Of a stretch of DNA of 64,000 bases, positions 54,581 through 62,940 are shown piece after piece (within the stretch, counting starts at the first letter, position 1; every line of letters begins with the position of its first letter). Under the pieces are notes generated by a model that made no database searches, was not told where the DNA came from, and saw only the letters and a list, made by a program, of their open reading frames with translations. The position numbers and the translations under genes were made by a program. Location: positions 124,001-188,000 of the forward strand of contig NZ_QUDV01000005.1 of assembly GCF_003477705.1 (NCBI RefSeq), given 5' to 3'. This DNA comes from Dorea sp. AF36-15AT (GTDB taxonomy: Bacteria > Bacillota > Clostridia > Lachnospirales > Lachnospiraceae).

Positions 54581-55513
54581 ATGGATAATCAGAATAATCA
54601 ACAGAGACCGGGGCATATGCCACGCCTCAGTTATGGCCAGAGGTTCTGGCGCATATGGGGCCCTTTCATTATAGAATGGGGCATTCAGATTGCTGTTAGT
54701 ATGGCGGCGGCAGTGGTAGTGATGTACCAGTATATGAATGCACATACGAAGGAAGTGGTGGCAGCATATGAGAATCAGGCAGCTATGATGCAGTTTGCTA
54801 CGAAATTAATGAATATGATGCAGAAATACACAACCATCATTAGTGGTGTAACAGCATTGGTTGTAATACCGGTGATGCTGTTTCTGTATCATCGTGACAG
54901 AAACCGTGAAAAATACTATGGAGTTGCAACGAATAAGAAAGCACCGCTTTGGAAATACGTGCTGGTAGTAGTATTTGCAGGAGGCGCAAGCCTTGCGCTG
55001 AATAATTTGATTTTGATCGGTAATCTGAGTGCATTGAGTGCTACGTATGAGACTACAGCTACATCAATGTACAGTGCGCCGTTTGCAGTACAGATTGTAT
55101 GCCTTGCAATTTTATCACCGATTGCTGAAGAGTTGGTGTTTCGTGGCCTGATGTTCCGAAGAATGCGGGAAGATACTGGTGCGAAGCTAGCAATCATCTA
55201 TACATCAGTAGTATTTGGCATTTTTCACGGCAATTTTGTACAGATGTTATATGGATTCCTGATGGGACTGATGTTTGCATGGCTATGTGAAAAATACGGT
55301 TCCGTGCTTGCGCCGATTGTTGCCCATGTTACGGCGAATCTGCTTGCACTTTTTGCCACGAAGTATCAGGTATTTGACCGCATGATGGCAGATATTCGTG
55401 TGATCGGTATGGTTACGGTAGGAGCGGCAACAATTGCGGCAATTATTTATTTGCAGATCAAGCAGATTGATGAAAAACCGACGGGATATAGTGAGAACAA
55501 AGAAATATCTTAA
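54581..55513 (+). CDS. CPBP family intramembrane metalloprotease
   Basis: 310 residues, about eight membrane segments. The Abi/CAAX motifs are complete: SPIAEELVFRGLMFRRMRE (EExxxR), then FGIFHGNFVQMLYG (FxxxH) and VAHVTANLLALF (HxxxN). It is an integral membrane glutamic-type protease of unknown target; members process prenylated or bacteriocin peptides. GAAAGAGAGATACATT precedes the ATG. Confidence 0.93.
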   Translation: MDNQNNQQRPGHMPRLSYGQRFWRIWGPFIIEWGIQIAVSMAAAVVVMYQYMNAHTKEVVAAYENQAAMMQFATKLMNMMQKYTTIISGVTALVVIPVMLFLYHRDRNREKYYGVATNKKAPLWKYVLVVVFAGGASLALNNLILIGNLSALSATYETTATSMYSAPFAVQIVCLAILSPIAEELVFRGLMFRRMREDTGAKLAIIYTSVVFGIFHGNFVQMLYGFLMGLMFAWLCEKYGSVLAPIVAHVTANLLALFATKYQVFDRMMADIRVIGMVTVGAATIAAIIYLQIKQIDEKPTGYSENKEIS

Positions 55514-55519
55514 TAAAAA

Positions 55520-55536
55520 TGTTACAAAAGTATTAC
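55520..55536 (+). promoter_or_regulatory. WalR-like box
   Basis: TGTTAC-AAAAG-TATTAC matches the WalR direct repeat TGTWAH-N5-TGTWAH with one mismatch. It lies 17 bases upstream of the -35 box of a CwlO-like hydrolase gene, a classic WalR target class. Confidence 0.5.
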
Positions 55537-55553
55537 AAAACACGAAATATACA

Positions 55554-55582
55554 TTGAAATGACCTGCAAAATGTAGTATGCT
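55554..55582 (+). promoter_or_regulatory. Promoter of the NlpC/P60 hydrolase gene
   Basis: -35 TTGAAA (55554-55559), 17 bases, -10 TATGCT (55577-55582). Confidence 0.6.
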
Positions 55583-55636
55583 ATAAAAGTATAGTAGGGG
55601 TAATTTAAGTATAAGAACAGAATAAGAGGGATAGAT

Positions 55637-56812
55637 ATGAAGAATAGAATTGTACAGGCGTTGTTAACCGCGTTGTTGATCAGTTCCATGATCGTGTCAC
55701 CTGTTTTTGCTACTACATTGGAAGATATGCAAAAGAACAAAGATCAGGCAGAGACGGAAGCTGGTTCTCTTCAGGAACAGTTGACACAGACTCTGGATAA
55801 GATTGATACACTTGAAGCTGATCTGGATAAGAAGCAGGAAGAGGTTGAAAAGGCGGGAGATGATTTAGAGGAAGCTGCTGCAAAGCAGACTGAGCAGTAT
55901 GAGTCAATGAAGCTTCGTATTAAGTATATGTACGAAGAGGGGAATAGCAGTCTGCTTGAGACATTATTTTCATCCACCAGTTTTACAGATCTTTTGAATA
56001 AAGCAGAATATGTGGCAGAAGTACATTCCTATGACAGGGATAAGCTCAGTGAATACGAGGCAACCACCAAGCAGGTCGAGACGATGAAGAATGATCTGCA
56101 GGATGAATATGAGCAGATGCAGACGATGCAGACTGAGTTGGAGGGCGAGAAAGCCTCTCTTACAGCTACACTGGAAGATAAGCAGTCTGAGATCGCACAG
56201 TTGGATCAGAGTATTCAGGATGCGATAGCTGCAAGACAGGAAGCTGAGCGGAAAGCGCAGGAAGAAGCTGCGCAGGCAGCAGCGGCTGCTCCGAATACAC
56301 AGACGAATACGACTCAGAATAATACACAGCAGAGTAATAATAATTCGAACAGCAATAGTAATTCAGGTAATTCGAATTCGAATTCCAATAATAATTCCGG
56401 CAACAGTGGAAATAATAGTTCCAACAATTCATCGTCTAATAACAGCAGTTATGTGCCGCCACAGGGAAGAGACGGAGCAGCAGTAGTGGCGTATGCAAGG
56501 CAGTTTATCGGTAATCCGTATGTATACGGTGGTAACAGCCTGACGAATGGAATTGACTGTTCCGGATTCACTCAGCAGATCTATGCAGCATTTGGAGTAT
56601 CACTTCCAAGAGTAGATTCCGAACAGGCATTGTGTGGTGTAGAGATTCCGTTATCGCAGGCAAAGGCGGGAGACCTTCTGTGTTATTACGGTCATGTTGG
56701 TATATATAACGGATCAGGCGGTATTATCCATGCCTCTTCACCAGGTGTAGGTATTGTAGAATTTTCTAACTGCCAGTATCGTACGTTGAGGTGTGTTCGA
56801 AGAGTGCTGTAA
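55637..56812 (+). CDS. CwlO-like NlpC/P60 peptidoglycan endopeptidase
   Basis: 391 residues. A Sec signal peptide (about 1-26, ending PVFATT) precedes a long coiled coil (30-205). A low-complexity Asn/Ser/Gln linker (about 218-272) leads to the NlpC/P60 domain, with catalytic Cys308 in DCSGF, His353 in YGHVGIY and His365 in IIHASSPG. It cuts D-Glu-DAP bonds of the peptide stems. The coiled coil resembles CwlO/PcsB proteins that are activated by FtsEX. A WalR-like box lies upstream. The start follows AAGAGGGATAGAT. Confidence 0.93.
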   Translation: MKNRIVQALLTALLISSMIVSPVFATTLEDMQKNKDQAETEAGSLQEQLTQTLDKIDTLEADLDKKQEEVEKAGDDLEEAAAKQTEQYESMKLRIKYMYEEGNSSLLETLFSSTSFTDLLNKAEYVAEVHSYDRDKLSEYEATTKQVETMKNDLQDEYEQMQTMQTELEGEKASLTATLEDKQSEIAQLDQSIQDAIAARQEAERKAQEEAAQAAAAAPNTQTNTTQNNTQQSNNNSNSNSNSGNSNSNSNNNSGNSGNNSSNNSSSNNSSYVPPQGRDGAAVVAYARQFIGNPYVYGGNSLTNGIDCSGFTQQIYAAFGVSLPRVDSEQALCGVEIPLSQAKAGDLLCYYGHVGIYNGSGGIIHASSPGVGIVEFSNCQYRTLRCVRRVL

Positions 56813-56864
56813 GACAGATATAGGAATAGTGAAAATTAACAAATGCAGAATGTTGCATAAAAGT

Positions 56865-56906
56865 TGCGTAAATGCAGGAAATACCTTGCATTTACGCATT
56901 TTTTAT
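56865..56906 (+). terminator. Terminator of the hydrolase gene
   Basis: TGCGTAAATGCA and TGCATTTACGCA form a perfect 12-bp stem followed by a T-run. The rpsB promoter overlaps its right arm. Confidence 0.85.
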
Positions 56907-56914
56907 GATAAAAT
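56886..56914 (+). promoter_or_regulatory. Candidate rpsB-tsf promoter
   Basis: -35 TTGCAT (56886-56891), 17 bases, -10 TAAAAT (56909-56914). It gives a leader of about 110 bases, which could hold a ribosomal-protein autoregulatory structure that I cannot define. Confidence 0.5.
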
Positions 56915-57034
56915 TCAAAGGTCGCAAAAAAACACGCGCAACGATACCTGTGAAGGTGCCTAAGTTTTCGAAAAAAACCGGTTTCATAGGACATGAGAGG
57001 CGCGGAAGTAAAAAACCAAATGGAGGAAAGAAAC

Positions 57035-57769
57035 ATGAGCGTTATTTCAATGAAGCAACTTTTAGAAGCAGGTGTTCATTTCGGACATCAGACAAGAAGA
57101 TGGAATCCTAAAATGGCTCCGTATATCTACACAGAGCGTAACGGTATCTACATCATCGACCTGCAGAAATCAGTAGGAATGGTTGACGATGCATACAAAG
57201 CAGTAGCTGATATCGCAGCAGAGGGTGGAAACATTCTTTTTGTAGGAACTAAGAAACAGGCTCAGGATGCTATCAAAGTAGAAGCTGAACGTTGCGGAAT
57301 GTTTTATGTAAATGAGAGATGGCTTGGAGGTATGCTTACAAACTTCAAGACAATCAAGAGCAGAATCGCACGCCTGAAAGATATCGAGAGAATGTCTGAA
57401 GACGGAACATTCGATGTACTGCCTAAGAAAGAAGTTATCCAGCTTAAGAAAGAGTGGGAGAAACTTGAGAAGAACCTTGGCGGTATCAAAGATATGAAGA
57501 AGCTCCCAGATGCTATCTTTATCGTAGATCCTAAGAAAGAAAGAATCTGTGTTCAGGAAGCACACACACTTGGTATTCCGCTTATCGGAATCGCAGATAC
57601 TAACTGTGATCCGGAAGAACTGGACTATGTAATTCCTGGAAACGATGACGCTATCCGTGCTGTAAAACTGATTGTTTCTAAGATGGCAGATGCTGTTATT
57701 GAAGCAAGACAGGGTGAAGCAGGATACGAAGAGAACGTAGAAGAAGCTGCAGAGGCAGTTGAAGAGTAA
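57035..57769 (+). CDS. rpsB: 30S ribosomal protein S2
   Basis: 244 residues with [45 protein letters not shown] and the acidic tail [12 protein letters not shown] 57035 follows GGAGGAAAGAAAC; the frame is open to 56993 but that would include the ribosome site. Followed by tsf, the conserved pair. Confidence 0.97.
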   Translation: MSVISMKQLLEAGVHFGHQTRRWNPKMAPYIYTERNGIYIIDLQKSVGMVDDAYKAVADIAAEGGNILFVGTKKQAQDAIKVEAERCGMFYVNERWLGGMLTNFKTIKSRIARLKDIERMSEDGTFDVLPKKEVIQLKKEWEKLEKNLGGIKDMKKLPDAIFIVDPKKERICVQEAHTLGIPLIGIADTNCDPEELDYVIPGNDDAIRAVKLIVSKMADAVIEARQGEAGYEENVEEAAEAVEE

Positions 57770-57799
57770 TAAGTATCAAGCGACAGGAGGAAATGAAAG

Positions 57800-58726
57800 A
57801 TGGCAATCACAGCTAGTATGGTAAAAGAGTTAAGAGAACTGACCGGTGCCGGAATGATGGACTGTAAGAAGGCTCTGAACGAGACAAACGGTAACATGGA
57901 AGAAGCAATCGAGTTTCTGAGAAAGAACGGAGAAGCTAAGGCTGTTAAAAAAGCTGGACGTATCGCAGCAGAAGGTATTGTTATGGCTGAAGTTCGTGAT
58001 GACAAGACAGCAGCAATCGTTGAAGTTAACTCTGAGACAGACTTCGTAGCAAAGAATGCTGAGTTCCAGGGATTTGTTAAGGCTGTTGTTAATCAGGCAA
58101 TCGGTTCTGATTCTAAAGATATGGATTCATTCATGGCTGAGGCTTGGAATGAGGATGCATCTAAGACAGTTAAAGATGCTCTGACAGAGAAGATCGCTGT
58201 AATCGGTGAGAACCTTAACATCAGAAGATTCGAGAAGCTTGAGTCTGACGGATGTATCGTTGCTTATATTCACGGTGGCGGACGTATCGGTGTTCTCGTA
58301 GAGGCTGATACAGATGTTGTCAACGATGAGATTAAGACATGCCTGAAGAACGTAGCTATGCAGGTTGCAGCTATGTCTCCGAAGTATGTATCTCGTGATG
58401 AAGTATCTCAGGAGTTCCTTGACAAAGAGAAAGAGATTCTTCTTGCTCAGGCTAAGAACGATCCTAAGAATGCTAACAAGCCAGATAACATCATCGAGAA
58501 GATGCTGATCGGACGTCTTAATAAAGAGATGAAAGAGATTTGTCTGCTGGATCAGGTATACGTTCAGGACGGAGATCTTACAGTTGCTAAGTATGTAGAG
58601 AAAGTTGCAAAAGAGACAGGTGCTAACCTGACAGTTAAGAAGTTCGTTCGTTTCGAGACAGGTGAAGGTCTTGAGAAGAAGAACGAAGACTTCGCAGCTG
58701 AAGTTGCAGCTCAGATGAACGCATAA
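57800..58726 (+). CDS. tsf: Elongation factor Ts
   Basis: 308 residues. The N-terminal VKELRELTGAGMMDCKKAL binds EF-Tu, then NSETDFVAKN and the C-terminal DQVYVQDGDLTVAKYV. It exchanges GDP for GTP on EF-Tu. GACAGGAGGAAATGAAAG precedes the ATG. It is the last core gene before the accessory region. Confidence 0.98.
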   Translation: MAITASMVKELRELTGAGMMDCKKALNETNGNMEEAIEFLRKNGEAKAVKKAGRIAAEGIVMAEVRDDKTAAIVEVNSETDFVAKNAEFQGFVKAVVNQAIGSDSKDMDSFMAEAWNEDASKTVKDALTEKIAVIGENLNIRRFEKLESDGCIVAYIHGGGRIGVLVEADTDVVNDEIKTCLKNVAMQVAAMSPKYVSRDEVSQEFLDKEKEILLAQAKNDPKNANKPDNIIEKMLIGRLNKEMKEICLLDQVYVQDGDLTVAKYVEKVAKETGANLTVKKFVRFETGEGLEKKNEDFAAEVAAQMNA

Positions 58727-58778
58727 TCTTACAGTTCACATAAGAATTTGAACCGTATTATTATCATGTAAATCAACG

Positions 58779-58826
58779 AAAAACCTTGAATTTCCTATGA
58801 AAATGGGATGATTCAAGGTTTTTTTG
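58779..58826 (+). terminator. Terminator of rpsB-tsf
   Basis: AAAAACCTTGAAT pairs with ATTCAAGGTTTTT around an internal TTCCTATGAAAATGGG stem-loop, with seven T at the end. Confidence 0.85.
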
Positions 58827-58830
58827 CGTG

Positions 58831-58998
58831 TTGGGGAATAAATTTTGACTTATCGTAAATTATCGCTATTTATGCATGGAATTGGGTAAAAGTTGGGGAG
58901 TGAGTTGGGGACTTTCAATTCCCCAACTGGCGTGTGAAACTTCGCCTCATTCTTCTGAAATAAGTAGGCGGAGATTGCCTGTTTTATTTTGTTGGGGA
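58831..58998. repeat. Cluster of TTGGGGA repeats, candidate recombinase arm sites
   Basis: TTGGGGA occurs in direct orientation at 58831-58837, 58893-58899, 58905-58911 and 58992-58998, and inverted (TCCCCAA) at 58920-58926. The third and the inverted copy form AGTTGGGGA/TCCCCAACT. Short repeats of this kind near an element end often bind the N-terminal arm domain of a tyrosine integrase. The att core is not identifiable without the other end. Confidence 0.5.
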
Positions 58999-59083
58999 GT
59001 AGTGTAACTTCCTAATTTGCGGTGTGTGGTAGTGTGAGAACTCTCAACTTTTTGTAAGTCTACAGTGGTATGTAATAAATTCG

Positions 59084-59112
59084 TTGGATTCATGGAAAAT
59101 GAGTAGTATATA
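59084..59112 (+). promoter_or_regulatory. Candidate promoter of the defence operon
   Basis: -35-like TTGGAT (59084-59089), 17 bases, -10 TATATA (59107-59112), 48 bases before the start codon. Confidence 0.45.
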
Positions 59113-59159
59113 TGATAAGATAAAAATATAAAACATATATAATTGTAGGAGTGAAACAT

Positions 59160-60284
59160 ATGAAAAATGGAAAAGATAGTCAGAAAAAACCTACAAATAA
59201 CACTGCTCTGATAAAAAATGATATTACAGTAGATACCGGTTCAGGAAGCATGTCCTATAATCGCCTTGAAATGCAAGTAAGTCAGACACTTCATATGGCA
59301 ATTGAGTTTTTTGATAATTTAGATTACCTTTTAGTTTTGGATTATTATGATGATATAACATTGTTTGAGAACGAAAGTAATCCTGAAATAGTAAGTTATT
59401 ATCAAATGAAAACGAATGAAGAATCCATTAGTATCAGTACGGCAATTAGAGAGGATTGGCTGACAAAATTATATGCACAATTGGAGAGACCGGAATGGAT
59501 TGTAAAAGAATTGGGATTGATCACAAATTGTCCATTAAAAGTATCGGTCTCAATGAAAGGAGAAAATGGAAAAAACAAGAGAGAGACAAAATCATATACA
59601 GCAGAAAAAACGGCTTTTAATCAATTTAATCCGATTACAATAGAAGAAATAAAAAAAGATATTGCAAATAAAAAGGGAATTAGGAAAGAAGATATAGATT
59701 TATCGAAGTTTGTTCATATGAGAACAATTTTATCTATACCTAGCCATAAAGAAATCGTTGAACAAGAAATGGGAACTTTTTTACATAAGAAATATCCTAA
59801 AATTACAATGGATTCTGTGAAAACGATATTTAATACAATGATAGATCTTTTAACTAGAAGACAACAATACGAGTTGTTGCCTGAACAAGCTGAATATAAT
59901 GATGTACGATGTAAAAAAGGAATTTCTAAAAATGATTTTGCGAGAGTAATTGATGAAGCAATGATTATTTCTATTCCACCGTTTGATGAAGTACAGCAGA
60001 TAGTAGGATTAAACGATGAGGAAAAATATAAGGCATCATACGAATATACTAGAATTATGACTGATTCACAAGGAAGGTCAGAATCATTTAAAAGTATTTT
60101 TCTAAAAGTTCGTACATTAGTTGAAGAAAATGAAATAGAGTCAGGAATGACTGCTTGGGAATATACAGGAGAGATATGTGATAAATTGTATATAGAAAAT
60201 CCAAAAGTTAAAATTATCTACAATCAATTTTATATAAGAATATTAATTATATGTATTGTGATAAATGAAATGAGGAAATTGTAA
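59160..60284 (+). CDS. DUF4297/Cap4-like nuclease, effector of a Lamassu/ABC-3C-like defence system
   Basis: 374 residues, AT-rich gene. The N-terminal domain has the pattern of the DUF4297/Cap4 PD-(D/E)xK-type nuclease: a helical TGSGSMSYNRLEMQVS, then Asp64/Asp65 in YYDDITLFE and Gln82/Lys84 in YYQMKT (QxK). The middle (about 90-240) is helical. The C-terminal part starts with CKKGISKNDFARVIDEA and may hold the domain that contacts the ATPase. LmuA of Lamassu and effectors of ABC-three-component systems share this combination with an SMC-like partner. ATG 59160 is 8 bases after TAGGAG; GTG 59151 overlaps that site. The stop overlaps the next ATG by one base. Confidence 0.72.
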   Translation: MKNGKDSQKKPTNNTALIKNDITVDTGSGSMSYNRLEMQVSQTLHMAIEFFDNLDYLLVLDYYDDITLFENESNPEIVSYYQMKTNEESISISTAIREDWLTKLYAQLERPEWIVKELGLITNCPLKVSVSMKGENGKNKRETKSYTAEKTAFNQFNPITIEEIKKDIANKKGIRKEDIDLSKFVHMRTILSIPSHKEIVEQEMGTFLHKKYPKITMDSVKTIFNTMIDLLTRRQQYELLPEQAEYNDVRCKKGISKNDFARVIDEAMIISIPPFDEVQQIVGLNDEEKYKASYEYTRIMTDSQGRSESFKSIFLKVRTLVEENEIESGMTAWEYTGEICDKLYIENPKVKIIYNQFYIRILIICIVINEMRKL

Positions 60285-61972
60285 TGAATGAGATGTATTT
60301 TAAAAGCATATTAATAGCCGACATAAAAGAAAAAACGGCACGTTTTCAAAAGTTTAAAAAGGGATTTAATGTAATAACTAGCCAAGAAAATCATGTTGGC
60401 AAGTCTTCGATGCTGAAATCCCTTTATTATGCAATGGGAGCAGAAATTGATTATGACAATATATGGGATAAAAATACGAAAGTTTATATTGTAAATATAT
60501 GTATAAACGAAAAAAATTATACAATAGCGAGATTTCAAAAGGGGTATGCATTATTTGAAGAAAATAATTTGATATTGTTAACTAAAAGTGCTTCGTATGA
60601 ACTGCCTAAGAAATATGAAGAATTGTTTTCTTTTGCGGTTTATTTACCGAATAAAGAAACTAAGAAAATAGAGTTAGCACCTCCGGTATTTACTTTTTTG
60701 CCGTATTATATAGATCAAGATAAGGGATGGAGTGGATTGTATGATAGCTTTTCAAATCTTAATCAATATAAGAAGAACGATCGTATAAAATCATTATATT
60801 ATCACTTGAATATATATAATCGCGAAACAATAGAATTGATGGCAAAAAGAGATAGAATAAAAGAAAAAAAGGAGGAACTTAAAGAAAAAGAAGAAAAAAT
60901 CCGAATTACATTACAAGCTTTGTTAGAAGAAACACAAAATTTGTTACCGGCAGATAATCTTGATGAATTGGAAAGAAATTTGCAAATTCCAAAAGAAAAT
61001 ATTTCTATATTGGTATTAGAACTTGGAAATTTGCGTAATAAAATACAAACATTGGAAACAACAATGGCACAACATGAACATCAACTGGAAATCATACAGG
61101 AATATAAAAAAATTAAAATTAATACAGAAATAGAAAATAAACAAATGATATTACATACATGTCCTAAATGTGGATATATGTTTGATGAAGAAATATATGA
61201 TATTGTTCGCTCGAATTATAATGTGCATAATGAAACATATATGTGCCAGCAAATCCAGTTAATTATTAATTCTATATCCTCAGAACTGGAGAAATATAAA
61301 GAAAAATACGTTAAATCTATGGCTGAATTAGAAAAGCAAGAAAAGATATATGATGAATCACAGGATTCGTATGAAGTATATATTAGGCAAAGAGGACTGA
61401 AGGATTCTGTAAATCATTTTAATGAACAATTGGGTGATAATGTATATCAACAGAAACAATGCGAAAAGCAAGTTAAGGAAATTGATAAGAAATTGAGAAA
61501 ACTTCCTAACAAAAAAGAAATAGAAGAAAAATATATAGAAGAAGTAAGACTAGATATTATTAAATTAGATGCATGGAATGCGGCATATGATGGAAAAATA
61601 AAATTACTTAATCCAATTAAAGCACAAGGAACACTTGAAAATAAAATTATTTTGGCTCAAGTTGCAGGACTATTCCAAACAATGGATGCTTTAAATAGTA
61701 GTACAATAAGATTTCCGTTTGTAGTAGATTCGCCAAGAGCAAAAGAAGCAAGTCATACGAGTAGTAAAGAAATATTGAAATTGATATTTGAAATGAATAT
61801 GCTTCCACAAGTTATTTTGGCTACAATGGATTATAATGATTTTGAAGAAGATATGAAATGTTCTGCAAAAGTTACTGTATTAACAGAAAAGAAGAAATTG
61901 TTAAATAACAAAACGTATGAAACACATAAAAAATATATAGAGGAAATTTTTGCACTTTTAAAAGATATTTAG
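60284..61972 (+). CDS. Rad50/SMC-like ATPase, LmuB-like sensor of the defence pair
   Basis: 562 residues. The N-terminal ABC half has a P-loop in QENHVGKSS (about 34-42). Two coiled-coil arms (about 183-290 and 320-425) flank a central CPKC (293-296) without a second CxxC nearby, a reduced zinc-hook-like apex. The C-terminal ABC half has a signature-like region KAQGTLENKIILAQ and Walker B FPFVVDSP (Asp482), with Ser where many ABC proteins have Glu. It most resembles SMC-like ATPases of Lamassu and ABC-3C systems, which sense DNA ends or replication intermediates and release a nuclease. GAGGAAATTGTA precedes the ATG. Confidence 0.75.
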   Translation: MNEMYFKSILIADIKEKTARFQKFKKGFNVITSQENHVGKSSMLKSLYYAMGAEIDYDNIWDKNTKVYIVNICINEKNYTIARFQKGYALFEENNLILLTKSASYELPKKYEELFSFAVYLPNKETKKIELAPPVFTFLPYYIDQDKGWSGLYDSFSNLNQYKKNDRIKSLYYHLNIYNRETIELMAKRDRIKEKKEELKEKEEKIRITLQALLEETQNLLPADNLDELERNLQIPKENISILVLELGNLRNKIQTLETTMAQHEHQLEIIQEYKKIKINTEIENKQMILHTCPKCGYMFDEEIYDIVRSNYNVHNETYMCQQIQLIINSISSELEKYKEKYVKSMAELEKQEKIYDESQDSYEVYIRQRGLKDSVNHFNEQLGDNVYQQKQCEKQVKEIDKKLRKLPNKKEIEEKYIEEVRLDIIKLDAWNAAYDGKIKLLNPIKAQGTLENKIILAQVAGLFQTMDALNSSTIRFPFVVDSPRAKEASHTSSKEILKLIFEMNMLPQVILATMDYNDFEEDMKCSAKVTVLTEKKKLLNNKTYETHKKYIEEIFALLKDI

Positions 61973-61999
61973 TTTATATAAAAATTTCAAATAATGAAA

Positions 62000-62037
62000 A
62001 ACCGATTGATTCAAATTACGAGTCAGTCGGCTTTTTT
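62000..62037 (+). terminator. Terminator of the defence operon
   Basis: CCGATTGATTC pairs with GAGTCAGTCGG (two G-T pairs) around AAATTAC, followed by CTTTTTT. It separates the defence operon from parA. Confidence 0.75.
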
Positions 62038-62112
62038 CATGCTCATTTTTATACATAGCCAGTCCCGCAAAACGGATTGGCTATTAAATTTTTCGAGGAA
62101 GGAGGAAACTAT

Positions 62113-62940
62113 ATGACCAAGTGTAAAGTAATCGCCCTTGCAAATCAGAAGGGAGGAACAGCCAAGACCACAACAACATTGAATTTGGGAATCGGTCTTG
62201 CACATCAGGGGCGGAAAGTATTATTGGTTGATGCTGATCCACAGGGAGACTTAACAACCGCTTTAGGGTGGACTGATGCAGATAATTTTCCAATTACGTT
62301 GGATACACAAATGAAGAAAATACTACAAGATGAACCGTTTGTGTACAATGAAGGCATTTTACACCATGAAGAAGGAGTAGACATTATTCCGACCAACATC
62401 GAGTTATCGGGCATGGAAATATCACTGGTAAATGCCATGAGCAGAGAGCAGACACTAAAGCTGTATCTGACAGATTTGAAAAAGGATTATGAGTATATCC
62501 TGATTGATTGTATACCTAGTCTTGGTATGTTGACCATCAATGCATTAGCTGCCGCAGACAGTGTAATCGTTCCGGTGCAGGCTCATTATCTTCCGGCAAA
62601 AGGTATGACACAGCTCATGAAAACAATCGGTAAGGTACAGAGACAGCTAAATCCTAATCTGAAGATTGATGGAGTATTGCTGACGCTTGCAGATATGCGG
62701 ACGAATCTTGCAAGGGAAACAGAAAATAGCCTTAGAGAGAATTATGGAAGGTATATTCGGATATTTAAAACGGTTATTCCAGTGGCTATCACAGCAGCAG
62801 AAAGCAGTGCAGCAGGACAGAGCATTTATAAGTATGACAAAAAAGGAACTGTTGCAAAGGCGTATGCAGAATTTACGAGGGAGGTGATTCAGTGTGGCGA
62901 AAAGCAGAGAAATAAACATGAATCTTCCCTCAGCCGATGA
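62113..62940 (+). CDS. parA: ParA/Soj family partition ATPase of a mobile element
   Basis: 275 residues. The deviant Walker A is NQKGGTAKTTTTLNLG, with Ala in place of the usual Gly before the second Lys. Walker A' is LLVDADPQGDL and Walker B ILIDCIPSLG. It would position or stabilise the element DNA with the ParB protein. ATG 62113 follows GAAGGAGGAAACTAT; the open frame to 62077 has no site. It overlaps parB by 47 bases. This ParA-ParB pair is typical of Tn1549-like conjugative elements in gut Clostridia. The neighbouring replication and transfer genes lie beyond the window. Confidence 0.9.
   Translation: MTKCKVIALANQKGGTAKTTTTLNLGIGLAHQGRKVLLVDADPQGDLTTALGWTDADNFPITLDTQMKKILQDEPFVYNEGILHHEEGVDIIPTNIELSGMEISLVNAMSREQTLKLYLTDLKKDYEYILIDCIPSLGMLTINALAAADSVIVPVQAHYLPAKGMTQLMKTIGKVQRQLNPNLKIDGVLLTLADMRTNLARETENSLRENYGRYIRIFKTVIPVAITAAESSAAGQSIYKYDKKGTVAKAYAEFTREVIQCGEKQRNKHESSLSR

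Larger units (their letters stand above)
58727..59159. other. Boundary region between core genes and accessory DNA
   Basis: After the tsf terminator the sequence changes character. It holds TTGGGGA repeats (58831-58998) and an AT-rich promoter stretch. No gene is seen. It is the candidate left end of an integrated element. Confidence 0.55.

Noticed and set aside
56280..56460. AAT/AGT-rich tract considered as a tandem DNA repeat or CRISPR-like array
   Set aside because: It is the Asn/Ser-rich linker of the NlpC/P60 protein in frame; there are no regular spacers. No CRISPR array was seen anywhere in the window.
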